A stretch of 64,000 nucleotides of DNA from Arthrobacter celericrescens (lineage in GTDB: Bacteria; Actinomycetota; Actinomycetes; Actinomycetales; Micrococcaceae), in NCBI RefSeq assembly GCF_003614925.1, contig NZ_QYLP01000045.1, positions 1 through 64,000 on the forward strand. Reading direction: 5' to 3'. The position numbers and the translations under genes were made by a program. Below, piece after piece: positions 9,812 to 21,006 of this stretch (its first letter is position 1; every line of letters starts with the position of its first letter). The notes under the pieces are model-generated. The model worked only from the letters and a program-made list of their open reading frames with translations. It did not search any database and was not told the DNA's origin.

Positions 9812-10881
9812 GTACGCCCGGGACACGCGCACCGTGGCAGGCCGACTTCCTCGGCGAAAACTTCGAAGCCTTGGAACTGGAACTGGTCCCCGACGAGGAA
9901 GGGCCGGTCTGCGCCACCCTCGTCAGGTACACGGTGCCGCCGCCCGCGACAGCCCGTCCGCGCCGGCTCCGCGACACGTTTGCCGAACTCACCCGCCACG
10001 CCATTCGCCGGGAAACGCCGCGCCGGGACAAGGCTCCGCGCGTGGTGCTGTATGTCCACGGCTGGGCGGACTACTTCCTCCAGGACGAACTGGCCGAAAG
10101 CCTTGCCGGATCGGGATTCCACTTCTACGCGGTCGACCTGCGCAAGTTCGGCCGCAGCCTCCGCCGTTGGCAGACTCCCGGCTACACCACGGACCTTGCC
10201 GTCTACGACGAAGACCTCGACGCCGCCCTGGCCGCCATCGACGCCGACATCGCCCGCCGCACCGGAACCACCGCGCCGCCCACCGTGCACATGGTGGCGC
10301 ACTCGCTCGGCGGGCTCATCGCCACCCTCTGGGCCGACCGGCACCCCGGGCGGCTCGCGACCCTGATCCTGAACTCGCCCTGGCTCGAACTCCAAGGAAG
10401 CAGTCTCATGCGCAGCATTGCGATGCACCTGGTGGAGCCCTTTGCCCGGACGGATCCCAAACGGGCGTTCCGGTTCCCGGAGATGCCCGCCTACTGGGAG
10501 AGCGTCAGCAGCCAGGCCCACGGCGAATGGGCCCTTGATCCGCAGTGGCGCCCGCGCGCTTCCTTCCCCATCCGGGCCGGATGGAGCAAGGCCGTCCTGG
10601 CCGGGCACGCCGCCGTCGAACGCAAGCTCGACATCGACGCACCCGTGCTGGTGATGTTGTCCGGCCGCACCCGGATCCAGGGCGAATGGAGCGCGGAGCT
10701 GATGCGCGTGGACGCCGTGATCGACGTCGAAGAGACCGCGCGGCGGGCCCTGGGCCTCGGCCGCCGGACCGCGGTGTTCCGCTACCCCGGAGCCCTGCAC
10801 GACGTGTTCCTGTCCCGCCGGATCGTCCGCCAGCAGGCGTACCGCGACGTGGCGATCTGGCTCGAGTCCTACCCCGGCTGA
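9808..10881 (+). CDS. Alpha/beta hydrolase (serine aminopeptidase S33 type), copy 2
   Basis: Hydrolase of 357 residues and paralogue of the preceding gene. Shared segments include WQADFLGENFEALELEL (versus WQTDILGTDFESCAFE), YVHGWADYFLQDELAES, nucleophile elbow VAHSLGGLIATLWADRHPG, and GALHDVFLSRRIVRQQAY carrying the catalytic His. The elbow is AHSLGG here and GHSTGG in copy 1, which may reflect different substrates. I chose the GTG at 9808 because it overlaps the upstream stop as GTGA and matches the start of the paralogue. The reading frame is open further upstream but only inside copy 1. Confidence 0.83.
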   Translation: MSTPGTRAPWQADFLGENFEALELELVPDEEGPVCATLVRYTVPPPATARPRRLRDTFAELTRHAIRRETPRRDKAPRVVLYVHGWADYFLQDELAESLAGSGFHFYAVDLRKFGRSLRRWQTPGYTTDLAVYDEDLDAALAAIDADIARRTGTTAPPTVHMVAHSLGGLIATLWADRHPGRLATLILNSPWLELQGSSLMRSIAMHLVEPFARTDPKRAFRFPEMPAYWESVSSQAHGEWALDPQWRPRASFPIRAGWSKAVLAGHAAVERKLDIDAPVLVMLSGRTRIQGEWSAELMRVDAVIDVEETARRALGLGRRTAVFRYPGALHDVFLSRRIVRQQAYRDVAIWLESYPG

Positions 10882-10910
10882 GTTTTCAGCACGCCCGGGT
10901 TAACAAGCGT

Positions 10911-11729
10911 TCAGGCCTTCCCTGCGGCATCCACGGCACCGCCGTAGCGGCGGTCACGTTTTGCGAAGATCTCGACGGCGTCCCACAGGGTGCGCCGGTC
11001 GACGTCCGGCCAGAGGGTGTCCATGAAGACGAACTCGGCGTATGCGGACTGCCAGAGCAGGAAGTTGGAGAGGCGCTGCTCGCCGGAGCTGCGCAGGAAC
11101 AGGTCCACGTCGGGCAGGTCGGGTTCGTCCAAATACTTCTGGATGGTCTTCTCGGACACCGACGACGCCTTCAGCCTGCCGTCCGCCACGTCGCGGGCAA
11201 TGGCCGCGACGGCGTCGGCGATCTCAGCACGGCCGCCGTAATTAACACACATGGTCAACGTACAGGTGCTGTTGTTCCGCGTGTACTCCTCGGCGTCTTC
11301 GAGTTCCTTGATCACCGAGCCCCACAGCCGGGGCCGCCTGCCGGCCCAGCGGATCCGCACTCCCCATTCGTCAAGCTGGTTGCGCTGGCGCCGGAGCACA
11401 TCCTTGTTAAATCCCATCAGGAAGCGGACTTCCTCCGGGGAGCGGCGCCAGTTTTCAGTGGAGAAGGCGTAGACACTGACGTATTTGATGCCCAGCTCGA
11501 TCGCGCCCGCCATGACGTCAAGCAGGGCGGGTTCACCGGCCTTGTGGCCTTCGATGCGCGGCAGTCCGCGCCGGTTGGCCCAGCGTCCGTTGCCGTCCAT
11601 CACGATCGCCACGTGCCGCGGCACGAGCTCGGCGGGAATGGCCGGCGGGACCGCACCGGAAGGGTGCGGATACGGCGCCACCACCGGCGTGTTCCGGCGG
11701 GACGGTGAGTTCTTCTTTGCCAATGCCAC
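10911..11729 (-). CDS. uppS: Isoprenyl diphosphate synthase (cis, UppS family)
   Basis: Cis-prenyltransferase that condenses isopentenyl diphosphate units into the C50/C55 lipid carrier for peptidoglycan precursors. Motifs: [19 protein letters not shown] (catalytic Asp and P-loop), [28 protein letters not shown], and the C-terminal [21 protein letters not shown] with [10 protein letters not shown]. Length of 272 is typical. The GTG start at 11729 lies 2 nt from the recO stop, with a GGAG inside the recO end. Whether the product is decaprenyl or undecaprenyl diphosphate cannot be told from sequence. It forms a two-gene unit with recO. Confidence 0.95.
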   Translation of the reverse strand: MALAKKNSPSRRNTPVVAPYPHPSGAVPPAIPAELVPRHVAIVMDGNGRWANRRGLPRIEGHKAGEPALLDVMAGAIELGIKYVSVYAFSTENWRRSPEEVRFLMGFNKDVLRRQRNQLDEWGVRIRWAGRRPRLWGSVIKELEDAEEYTRNNSTCTLTMCVNYGGRAEIADAVAAIARDVADGRLKASSVSEKTIQKYLDEPDLPDVDLFLRSSGEQRLSNFLLWQSAYAEFVFMDTLWPDVDRRTLWDAVEIFAKRDRRYGGAVDAAGKA

Positions 11730-11731
11730 TG

Positions 11732-12484
11732 TCAGCTACGCTCCACGTGTTTGAGTGATTTCAAGGATCGTTCGAGATGCCACTGCAGATAGCTGGCCAC
11801 CAGGCCCGCCGCCTCCCGCCGGTGCACACCGTCGGAGGCGTCCGCCGTCGTCCAGTCACCGGTCAGCAACGCGCCCAGCAGCCCTACCGTCTCCGGGGCC
11901 GGAGCCGGTGAGCCGGGCGGCCTGCAGTCGCCGCAGACCATGCCGCCCAGCGGCGCCGAGAAGGCGGTGTGCGGTCCCGGGACACCGCAGCGGGCGCAGT
12001 CGGTGAAGCTCGGTGCCCAGCCGCCCGTCGCTAGGGCGCGCAGGAGATAGGAATCCAGGATCAGTTCCGGCGGATGGGCCGAACGGCTCAGCGACGCCAG
12101 GGCGCCCACGAGGAGGTTGTACTGGGCAGTGCCGGAGTCGGCGTCCGCATCGCTGAGTTTTTCGGCGGTTTCCACCATGGCCGCCGCGGCCGTGTAACTG
12201 GTGTAGTCGGAAGCGATCGCCGTGCCGTAGGCGCCTTTGGCCACGGCCTGGGTGACGACGTCGAGGGTGCGGCCGGACACAAGCTGCAAGTCCGCGACCA
12301 TGAACGGTTCAAGCCGGGCGCCGAAACGGCTGCTGGTCCGGCGCACGCCCTTGGCCACGGCCCGGACCTGGCCGTGGTGCTTGGTGAGGAGAATGATGAT
12401 GCGGTCGGCTTCACCCAGCTTGTGGGTGCGCAGCACCACGGCATCGTCCCGGTAGGACCGGGCTGCAAAAGACGGATTGGCCAC
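11732..12484 (-). CDS. recO: DNA repair protein RecO
   Basis: Mediator of RecA loading in the RecFOR pathway, which anneals single strands and binds SSB. The N-terminal OB fold is visible as [20 protein letters not shown] followed by [21 protein letters not shown]. The C-terminal half contains a zinc-type cysteine set in DCARCGVPG and [10 protein letters not shown] chose the GTG at 12484 ([11 protein letters not shown]) because family members start close to the OB fold. The ATG at 12514 would add 10 residues. It is translated just ahead of uppS. A strong terminator separates it from leuA. Confidence 0.93.
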   Translation of the reverse strand: MANPSFAARSYRDDAVVLRTHKLGEADRIIILLTKHHGQVRAVAKGVRRTSSRFGARLEPFMVADLQLVSGRTLDVVTQAVAKGAYGTAIASDYTSYTAAAAMVETAEKLSDADADSGTAQYNLLVGALASLSRSAHPPELILDSYLLRALATGGWAPSFTDCARCGVPGPHTAFSAPLGGMVCGDCRPPGSPAPAPETVGLLGALLTGDWTTADASDGVHRREAAGLVASYLQWHLERSLKSLKHVERS

Positions 12485-12524
12485 AGTTAATCTTCGCACC
12501 AGGCCGGACACCATTGCGTCCGGT

Positions 12525-12564
12525 GCAGCCGTGCGGCGGAAGGGAAGTTCCGCCGCACGGCTGC
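12525..12564 (-). terminator. Terminator after leuA
   Basis: Perfect 17-bp inverted repeat (left arm GCAGCCGTGCGGCGGAA) with a 6-nt loop, 17 nt beyond the leuA stop. No strong T-run is visible on the minus strand, but the stem is very stable. Confidence 0.75.
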
Positions 12565-12581
12565 CAAGCGCGGACCCGACG

Positions 12582-14393
<1,812 letters not shown>

Positions 14394-14418
<25 letters not shown>

Positions 14419-14459
14419 CCGCCGCGGCAGCTAAGGAGAAGCATTCCTGCACGCACCAT
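14394..14459 (-). CDS. Candidate leucine leader peptide of leuA
   Basis: Leader ORF of 21 codons, MVRAGMLLLSCRGGASKAIN plus Arg, with three consecutive leucine codons (CTT CTC CTT) followed by AGC. There is no Shine-Dalgarno. Instead a TTGCAC -35 and a TGTTAC -10 with 17-bp spacing lie so that transcription would start at the A of its ATG. The Leu run and position 72 nt before leuA fit an attenuator leader, as known for amino-acid operons. The leader of leuS in this window has the same LLLS core. The exact mechanism is inferred. Confidence 0.5.
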
Positions 14460-14465
14460 GTCACA

Positions 14466-14494
14466 GTAACACGATGCGTATGATGACAGTGCAA
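14466..14494 (-). promoter_or_regulatory. Candidate leuA leader promoter
   Basis: TTGCAC (14489-14494) and TGTTAC (14466-14471) are separated by 17 bp, and the leader ATG begins 7 nt after the -10. The -10 is a weak match, so this rests mainly on spacing. Confidence 0.35.
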
Positions 14495-14568
14495 TAACCT
14501 GAAGCAACGTCCACTATGCAGACGCGGCAACGGTGCCCTGCCGGCGGCGCGTCATCGAAGGAGCTTTC

Positions 14569-16521
14569 GTGCCACAGTCCGGGATCACCCTGTCCAACAT
14601 CGACCAAAGCGTGCGCCCCCAGGACGACCTCTACCGGCACGTCAACGGGGCCTGGCTCAACTCCACGACCATCCCGGATGACAGGCCGTTGGAAGGCACC
14701 TTCACGTCGCTGCGGGACAGCGCGGAACTGGCAGTCAAAGAGATCATCGAGGAAGCCGCCGCCAAGGGCGCCGGCGCCACGGGCATCGAGCGCAAGATCG
14801 GCGACCTCTACAACAGCTTCATGGACGAAGCCACCGCGGAAGCCAAGGGTTTCGATCCGATCCGCGAACGCCTGGCCGAAGTCTTGGCCGTCGAGGACGC
14901 AGCCGGCCTCGTGGAGCTGACCGGGCGGCTCTTCCGTTCGGACGTGTCCGGGCTGTTCTCCATCTACCCGGCACCGGACGCCGGCAACCCGGACCGGGTG
15001 CTGCTCTACGCAGGACAGGGCGGCCTCGGCTTGCCGGACGAATCCTACTACCGTGAGGAAAAATTCGCGCCGATCGTAGAGGCCTACACGGGGTACGTCG
15101 CCACCGTGTTCGGGCTGGCCGGAATTCCCGACGCCGGCGAGGCGGCCCTGCGCGTCGTGGCACTGGAAAAGGCGCTGGCCGCCCACCACTGGGACAAGGT
15201 GACGCTGCGCGATCCGCAGAAGACCTACAACTTGAAGACGATCGACGAGGCCGCTGAACTCTTCCCCCTGCTCGCCTCCTGGTTCGACTCCGCGGGCATC
15301 GAAGGAAACAAGTACGGCGAACTGGTCCTGAGCACCCCGGACTTCTTCGACGGCGCGGCCGGGCTCCTGGACTCCGAACCTCTGGCCTCCTGGCGCGAGT
15401 GGCTGGCCCTGCGGGTCATCAACGCCGCCGCCCCGTACTTGTCCCCGGCCTTCGTCGACGCGAACTTCGCCTTCTACGGCACCACCCTGAGCGGCACCCC
15501 GCAGAACAAGGAACGCTGGAAGCGCGGCGTCGCCGTCGTCGAGGCCGCACTGGGCGAGGCAGTGGGCCAGATCTACGTCGAACGGCACTTCCCCGAAGAC
15601 TACAAGGCAAGGATGCAGGCCCTCGTGGCCCGCCTGACCGAAGCCTACCGGCAGAGCATCACGGGGCTGGCGTGGATGGGCGAGGAAACCAAGGCAGAGG
15701 CACTGAAGAAGCTTGACGCGTTCCGGCCGAAGATCGGCTTCCCGGACAAGTGGATCGACTACTCTGCCGTGGAGATCGACCCCGAGGACCTGCTGGGGAA
15801 CGTCGAACGCGGACACAACGCCGACGTCGACCGCCACCTCGACGAGGTCGGCAAGCCAGTCGACCTCGACAAGTGGCTCATGACTCCGCAGACGGTGAAC
15901 GCCTACTACCACCCGCTGCTCAACGAGATCGTCTTCCCGGCCGCGATCCTGCAGCCGCCGTTCTTCACGGCCGAAGCCGACGACGCCGTCAACTACGGCG
16001 GGATCGGTGCCGTCATCGGCCACGAAATCGGCCACGGCTTCGACGACCAGGGCTCCCAGTTCGACGGCAGCGGCGCCCTGCGGAACTGGTGGAGCGCCGA
16101 GGACCGTGAGGCCTTCGAGAAGCTGACTGCCAAGCTCGTGGCGCAGTTTGACGCCCTCGCACCGGGGGAAGCACCCGGCCACAACGTCAACGGCAAACTC
16201 ACCCTTGGCGAGAACATCGGCGACCTGGGCGGCCTCGGGATCGCGTACAAGGCCTACATGCTGAGCCTGGACGGCACCGAGCCCCCGGTGCTCGACGGGC
16301 TCACGGGCCGGCAGCGTTTCTTCATGTCGTGGGCGGCGGGCTGGCGCCAGGTGATCCGTCCGGAAGAAGCCATCCGCCGGGTGGCCACGGACCCGCACTC
16401 CCCCAACGAATTCCGGACGAACGCGATCGCCAGCAACCTCTCCGAATTCCACGAGGCTTTCGGCCTGGAGGACGGCGACGGCATGTGGCGTTCCCCGGAG
16501 GACCGCGTCAGCATCTGGTAG
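14569..16521 (+). CDS. pepO: M13 family zinc metallopeptidase (neprilysin-like, PepO)
   Basis: Endopeptidase of 650 residues in the M13 (neprilysin/PepO) family. The zinc motif is VIGHEIGHGFDDQGSQFDG with HEIGH at about 485-489, and the third ligand is the Glu of LGENIGDLGGLGIAYKAY near 548. The substrate-binding NAYYHPLLNEIVFPAAILQPP is present upstream. The C-terminus RTNAIASNLSEFHEAFG fits the family. The GTG at 14569 has a good GGAG 5 nt upstream. No signal peptide or transmembrane segment is seen, so a cytoplasmic enzyme acting on peptides is likely. It is divergent from the leuA leader. Confidence 0.93.
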   Translation: MPQSGITLSNIDQSVRPQDDLYRHVNGAWLNSTTIPDDRPLEGTFTSLRDSAELAVKEIIEEAAAKGAGATGIERKIGDLYNSFMDEATAEAKGFDPIRERLAEVLAVEDAAGLVELTGRLFRSDVSGLFSIYPAPDAGNPDRVLLYAGQGGLGLPDESYYREEKFAPIVEAYTGYVATVFGLAGIPDAGEAALRVVALEKALAAHHWDKVTLRDPQKTYNLKTIDEAAELFPLLASWFDSAGIEGNKYGELVLSTPDFFDGAAGLLDSEPLASWREWLALRVINAAAPYLSPAFVDANFAFYGTTLSGTPQNKERWKRGVAVVEAALGEAVGQIYVERHFPEDYKARMQALVARLTEAYRQSITGLAWMGEETKAEALKKLDAFRPKIGFPDKWIDYSAVEIDPEDLLGNVERGHNADVDRHLDEVGKPVDLDKWLMTPQTVNAYYHPLLNEIVFPAAILQPPFFTAEADDAVNYGGIGAVIGHEIGHGFDDQGSQFDGSGALRNWWSAEDREAFEKLTAKLVAQFDALAPGEAPGHNVNGKLTLGENIGDLGGLGIAYKAYMLSLDGTEPPVLDGLTGRQRFFMSWAAGWRQVIRPEEAIRRVATDPHSPNEFRTNAIASNLSEFHEAFGLEDGDGMWRSPEDRVSIW

Positions 16522-16536
16522 CCGCCACGCTGCCGC

Positions 16537-16580
16537 CAACGGCGAAGGGCCGGACCATATGGTCCGGCCCTTCGCCGTTG
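16537..16580. terminator. 44-bp perfect palindrome, bidirectional terminator
   Basis: A 44-bp perfect palindrome with 22-nt arms (left arm CAACGGCGAAGGGCCGGACC then AT) and no unpaired spacer sits between the converging pepO and LCP genes. It would form a very stable hairpin in either transcript. Confidence 0.85.
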
Positions 16581-16601
16581 ATTCAGCTGCTTGCGTGAAC
16601 G

Positions 16602-18212
16602 TTATTGAACCACGAGGGCGGGGTTCGCCGTCTGGCATTTGACGTCGCCGGCGGTCTGGTTCACGACGTTTTCCGGCACGGACGCGGTGCCGAACTTGAG
16701 GCCGGAGGTGAAGTCGGAACCGGCGTAGAGCTGGACTCCGTTGACCGCCGTCGAGGCTTCGACCTGGGCGGCCGGGATGCCGAAGAGCTTCGCGACGTCG
16801 GTGGCGACGTCCTCGAAGCCGGCCGCGTAATAGACAGCGGTCTTCGCCGTCGGGTCCGCGGCGAACTGCGAGCTCTGCGTGAAGCCGGCCTTGGCCAGGG
16901 CTGCCACCAGTTCCTGGGCGTGCTCCGGGACCCCCGAACCGTCGGCCACCGTGACCGGCTGCAGGGACTTGTCGTACGGCGGGGCCGCCGGGGTCTTGGT
17001 GACCGGTGCGGTGGTGGTTGCGGGGGCGGTGGCAGTCGCGGACGGGCTGGCTGACGGAGTCGCGGCCGGCGTGGAGGTCGCACCGGGGCTGGTCAGGTCG
17101 AGGTTCGCGCGCATCGCCGCGAAAAGCTGCGAGGCCTGCGGCTGCATCAACTCGAGGCGGTTGGGGTCGGCGGCGGCGGGCCGGTTGGGCACCGCGACGA
17201 ACGCCACCTTCGAAAGGTCGATGTCCTTCAGCCGCGAGGAGATGGTCAGCAGGGACTGCACGTTGGCCAGTCCCTCGTCGACCGTCAGGTTCTGGGTGAT
17301 GACGTCGGCGATGGTGAGCAGCTTCTGGGGGTTGCCGAGGGTGCCGTCGTCCTTGACCTTACGGGCAAGGGATGAAAGGAAGCCCTGCTGCGCCTGGATG
17401 CGGCCGAGGTCGCTCCCGTCGCCGAAGGCGTGGCGGGTGCGCAGGAAGGATAGCGCCTGTTCGCCCTTCACCTGGGAGGTGCCCTTGGGCAGCCGGAGCC
17501 CGGAGTCGGGGTCGTAGACGGCGTCGCTGATGCAGACCGACACCCCGCCCACCGTGTTGGACAGTTCCTTGACGGCGTTGAAGTCGGCCATCATGAAGTG
17601 GTCGATCTCGAGGCCGGTCACCTTGTTCACTGTGTCCACGGCGCAACCGATGCCGGCCTCCGCCATGGCCGCGTTGATCATCTCGCCGGACCGCGCGGGG
17701 TAGCGCTTGTGGGTGGTCTGGTCGGTGCATTCGGGGACGTCCACCAGCAGGTCACGCGGGAAGCTGATGATGCTGACGCGCTTGTTGTCCGCCGAAATGT
17801 CCAGCAGCATCATGACGTCCGAGTGGCCGTAGCCGGTGGAATCGTCCGCACTGCCGTACTTGGAGTTCTTGCCGTCCCGGGTGTCGGAGCCGAGGATCAG
17901 GATCTGCAGGCGGTCCTTGGCGTCGTTCGTGTCGCCTTCGGTCTTCTGCGCCCCGGCGTTGAGCGGAGCCTTGGTGATGTTCATCTGGAGGCGGATGAAC
18001 CAATAGGCCGCGAAGGCCACACCCGCCAGGAGGAGCACACTCACCGCCCCGGCACTGATCTTCAGCCAGAGCGGGTGCTTGCGGAACCGCATGTGGCGCG
18101 GGGTGCCGGGCGCGTCTCCATGGCGTGCAGCCGCAGCCTTGCCGATCCCGCTGCTTTCCTGCACGCGCGTTTCACGACGTCGCACTACTCGGTCAACCTT
18201 TCCTCGGAACAT
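16602..18212 (-). CDS. LytR-CpsA-Psr family cell-wall glycopolymer ligase
   Basis: Membrane-anchored extracellular enzyme that transfers lipid-linked glycopolymers onto peptidoglycan. Layout of 536 residues: basic cytoplasmic N-terminus (about 1-48), one transmembrane helix (KISAGAVSVLLLAGVAFAAY), then the LCP domain. LCP motifs: LILGSDTRDG, GHSDVMMLLDI, SIISFPRDLLVD with the conserved Arg, GLEIDHFMMADF, and LSFLRTRH. A low-complexity Ser/Thr/Ala/Pro linker (about 375-410) joins it to a C-terminal LytR_C domain (QPVTVADGSGVPEHA onward). Which polymer it attaches is not known. Confidence 0.9.
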   Translation of the reverse strand: MFRGKVDRVVRRRETRVQESSGIGKAAAARHGDAPGTPRHMRFRKHPLWLKISAGAVSVLLLAGVAFAAYWFIRLQMNITKAPLNAGAQKTEGDTNDAKDRLQILILGSDTRDGKNSKYGSADDSTGYGHSDVMMLLDISADNKRVSIISFPRDLLVDVPECTDQTTHKRYPARSGEMINAAMAEAGIGCAVDTVNKVTGLEIDHFMMADFNAVKELSNTVGGVSVCISDAVYDPDSGLRLPKGTSQVKGEQALSFLRTRHAFGDGSDLGRIQAQQGFLSSLARKVKDDGTLGNPQKLLTIADVITQNLTVDEGLANVQSLLTISSRLKDIDLSKVAFVAVPNRPAAADPNRLELMQPQASQLFAAMRANLDLTSPGATSTPAATPSASPSATATAPATTTAPVTKTPAAPPYDKSLQPVTVADGSGVPEHAQELVAALAKAGFTQSSQFAADPTAKTAVYYAAGFEDVATDVAKLFGIPAAQVEASTAVNGVQLYAGSDFTSGLKFGTASVPENVVNQTAGDVKCQTANPALVVQ

Positions 18213-18258
18213 GGATTCCGGCCATTTTAGGGCCCGAATCTGTGAACTTCCCCAGCGG

Positions 18259-19221
18259 CTAGAAGCCGAGCTTCACCAGCTGCTTGGGGTCCCGCTGCCA
18301 ATCCTTGGCGACTTTGACATGCAGGTCGAGGTAAATCCGGGTGCCGAGCAGGGCTTCGATCCCCTTGCGGGCGTTGGTTCCCACCTCACGCAGGCGGCTT
18401 CCGCCCTTGCCGATGATGATGGCTTTCTGTGACGGGCGCTCGACGTACAGGTTCACCCGGACGTCCAGGAGGGGGTTGTCCTCCGTGCGGCCTTCGCGCG
18501 GAACGATCTCTTCGACGACGACGGCGAGCGAGTGCGGAAGTTCGTCGCGCACCCCTTCGAGGGCTGCTTCGCGGATCAGTTCGGCCACCATGACGGCCTC
18601 GGGCTCGTCGGTGAGTTCGCCGTCGGGGTACAGCGGCGGCGAGGCCGGCATGTGGCTGATGAGGACGTCGGCCACGGTATTGACCTGGAAGCCGTCGGCG
18701 GCCGAGACCGGCACGATGTCCGCCCAGCCTTCCCCGCCCAGGGCTTCCTTGCCGAGCGCAGCCACGGCGAGCAGCTGTTCGGTGAGTGCCTGCTTGTCCA
18801 CGAGGTCGGTCTTGGTGACGATCGCGATGACCGGTTTACGGCCGACGCCGGCGAGCTGGGCTGCGATGAACTTGTCGCCGGGGCCGATCTTCTCATTGGC
18901 CGGGAGGCAGAAGCCGATTGCATCCACTTCGGCGAGGGTGTCCGCGACAAGTTCGTTGAGCCGCTTGCCGAGGAGCGTGCGCGGCCGGTGCAGGCCGGGG
19001 GTGTCCACGAGGATGAGCTGTGCATCCTCGCGGTGGACGATGCCGCGGATCGTGTGGCGGGTGGTCTGCGGCTTCGCCGAGGTGATGGCCACCTTCTGTC
19101 CCACCAGGGCGTTGGTGAGCGTGGACTTGCCGGCGTTCGGCCGTCCGACCAGGACCGAGAAGCCCGCGTGGAAGCCGCCGAAGTCCTGGGTGCTGTCGAA
19201 GGTCTTACTGTGCTTGCTCAC
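18259..19221 (-). CDS. era: Ribosome assembly GTPase Era
   Basis: Essential GTPase that binds the 3' end of 16S rRNA during 30S maturation. GTPase motifs: G1 GRPNAGKSTL, G3 DTPGLHRP, G4 TKTD, G5 SAADG. The C-terminal KH RNA-binding domain contains the GxxG loop IGKGGSRLREVG. The 320-residue length is typical. The start overlaps the upstream CBS-domain gene by 17 nt, and GGGAGT precedes it. It is the last gene of the phoH-ybeY-CBS-era string, a classic translation and ribosome cluster. Confidence 0.97.
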   Translation of the reverse strand: MSKHSKTFDSTQDFGGFHAGFSVLVGRPNAGKSTLTNALVGQKVAITSAKPQTTRHTIRGIVHREDAQLILVDTPGLHRPRTLLGKRLNELVADTLAEVDAIGFCLPANEKIGPGDKFIAAQLAGVGRKPVIAIVTKTDLVDKQALTEQLLAVAALGKEALGGEGWADIVPVSAADGFQVNTVADVLISHMPASPPLYPDGELTDEPEAVMVAELIREAALEGVRDELPHSLAVVVEEIVPREGRTEDNPLLDVRVNLYVERPSQKAIIIGKGGSRLREVGTNARKGIEALLGTRIYLDLHVKVAKDWQRDPKQLVKLGF

Positions 19222-20536
19222 GTGGTACTCCCTGTTGCTTTATGTCGGCCTCGTCGAGAAGCCCGTCTAGGTCAGTGTCTTCCTTCGGCACGGCGGCCGC
19301 AATGATGTGGCTGACCCGGTTCCGCCGGCCCTCCAGCCTATCTGCCCGCAGCGATATCCCCGCCACGTCGACCGTGCTGCCGACGATCGGCACCCGGCCC
19401 AGGGCCTTGGCGAGCAGGCCCCCCACGGTGTCCACTTCGTCGTCGTCGAGGTCGATGTCGAACAGTTCCCCGAGGTCGTCGATGCTCATCCGCGAACTGA
19501 CCCGGTAACTGCCGTCGCCGAGGTCGGTGGCGTCCTCGACGCCGGCGTCGTACTCGTCGACGATCTCCCCGACGATTTCCTCGATCAGGTCCTCGAGCGT
19601 CACCAGGCCGGCCGTGCCGCCGTACTCGTCGATCACGACGGCGACGTGCGTGGACTCCTGCTGCAGTTCCTTCAGCAGTTCGTCCACCGGCTTGGATTCG
19701 GGGACGAAGCGTGCCTCGCGGGCGAGGGAGTCGACGTCGTGCGTGACGGCATGGAAGTCGGGCCGGTGCAGGGCGGCTGCGACGTCCTTGAGGTAGACGA
19801 TGCCGCGGATCTGGTCCGCGTCGCCGGCGATCACGGGGATCCGCGAGTAGCCCGAGCGGAGGAAGAGCGCCATCGCGTCTTCGAGGCTGGAGCCGGATTC
19901 GATGCTGACGATGTCTGTGCGGGGCACCATCACGGCCCGCACCAGGGTGTCTCCCAGGTCGAAAACCGACTGGATCAGTTCGGCCTCGTCGTCTTCGATC
20001 ACGTCCGATTCCGTGGCACGTTCCACCAGTTCGCGGAACTCTTCCTCGCTGAAGAAGAACTCGTCGCCTCCCGGCGCTCCCGGCGCGACGGCGCTGCCGA
20101 TGGAGACCAGCCAGCCGGGGACCGGGCCGAGGATCCAGCAAAGGAAACGGATCAAGGGTGCCGTGAAGCGGGCCACCCCGCCGGAATGCGCCCGTCCCAG
20201 TTGCCGCGGCGAAACGCCCACCAGGACGAAGCCGATGACGGCCATGATGCCGGTGGCGGCGAGTCCGGCGAGCCAGACGTTGCCCAGGAGGCTGTGCAGG
20301 ACGACGGCGACGGCCACCGCGGCCGCCATTTCGAACCACACGCGCCAGAAGCGCAGGGCCCGCATGTGGGCCACCGGCTTGGCGACGATGTGCCGCAACG
20401 CGGTTCCCTTGCCGTTGCTGACGGCAAGTTCCGCCTCATGGCGGGGAAGGAAGTTGAAGGCGGCCTCCGCGGCGGTCAATAACGCCACGAAGCTGAGGAA
20501 GACAAGTGCCATCCCGACCAGGATGAGCGAGGTCAC
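19205..20536 (-). CDS. CNNM/CBS/CorC_HlyC-domain membrane protein (hemolysin family)
   Basis: Protein of 443 residues with the bacterial CNNM layout. It has a DUF21 membrane domain with about four helices (residues 1-145), a CBS pair (about [11 protein letters not shown] to [10 protein letters not shown]), and a C-terminal CorC_HlyC domain (about 355-425). Relatives act in Mg2+ or Co2+ efflux or resistance; despite the family name there is no evidence for haemolysis. The gene overlaps ybeY by 4 nt and era by 17 nt, so the three are co-translated. Substrate ion uncertain. Confidence 0.9.
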   Translation of the reverse strand: MTSLILVGMALVFLSFVALLTAAEAAFNFLPRHEAELAVSNGKGTALRHIVAKPVAHMRALRFWRVWFEMAAAVAVAVVLHSLLGNVWLAGLAATGIMAVIGFVLVGVSPRQLGRAHSGGVARFTAPLIRFLCWILGPVPGWLVSIGSAVAPGAPGGDEFFFSEEEFRELVERATESDVIEDDEAELIQSVFDLGDTLVRAVMVPRTDIVSIESGSSLEDAMALFLRSGYSRIPVIAGDADQIRGIVYLKDVAAALHRPDFHAVTHDVDSLAREARFVPESKPVDELLKELQQESTHVAVVIDEYGGTAGLVTLEDLIEEIVGEIVDEYDAGVEDATDLGDGSYRVSSRMSIDDLGELFDIDLDDDEVDTVGGLLAKALGRVPIVGSTVDVAGISLRADRLEGRRNRVSHIIAAAVPKEDTDLDGLLDEADIKQQGVPREQAQ

Positions 20537-21006
20537 TGCATGGTCTCCATGGGGGCGTCCTTGCCGAGGAAGGAGGACAGGAGTTCACGCTGGAGCGAGA
20601 ACATTTCTTCCTTTTCTTCGGGTTCGGCGTGATCGTAGCCCAGGAGGTGCAGGATGCCGTGGGTCGCCAGCAGCAGCATTTCCTCCTGCGTGGTGTGCCC
20701 TGCGTTGCGGGCCTGGACCTGGGCCACTTGGGGACAGATCGCGATGTCGCCCAGCATGCCCTGCGGGGTCGGCTTGTCCGGGGTGCCGGGGGTGAGCTCG
20801 TCCATGGGCACCGAGAGGACGTCGGTGGCGCCCGGTTCGTCCATGAGCTCGATGTGCAGTTTTTCCATGGCGGGCTCGTCCACCAGCAGGATGGACAGCT
20901 CCGCCTGCGGGTGGATGTACAGCCGCTCGAAGATGAACCGGGACAAGGTGACCAGCTGGGCCTCGTCCACCTGCACGCCGGATTCGTTGTTGACTTCGAT
21001 GCTCAT
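20533..21006 (-). CDS. ybeY: Endoribonuclease YbeY
   Basis: Zinc-dependent endoribonuclease involved in 16S rRNA 3'-end maturation and ribosome quality control. The zinc signature H-x3-H-x5-H is clear in [20 protein letters not shown]. Upstream are [16 protein letters not shown] and the DVLSVPMDE motif. The ATG at 21006 ([10 protein letters not shown]) gives 157 residues and overlaps the phoH stop as ATGA. A longer in-frame start would run into phoH. It is coupled with phoH, a standard bacterial pairing. Confidence 0.96.
   Translation of the reverse strand: MSIEVNNESGVQVDEAQLVTLSRFIFERLYIHPQAELSILLVDEPAMEKLHIELMDEPGATDVLSVPMDELTPGTPDKPTPQGMLGDIAICPQVAQVQARNAGHTTQEEMLLLATHGILHLLGYDHAEPEEKEEMFSLQRELLSSFLGKDAPMETMQ

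Noticed and set aside
14461..16638. 725-codon minus-strand frame opposite pepO
   Set aside because: Antisense shadow; the M13 zinc motifs confirm the plus-strand gene.
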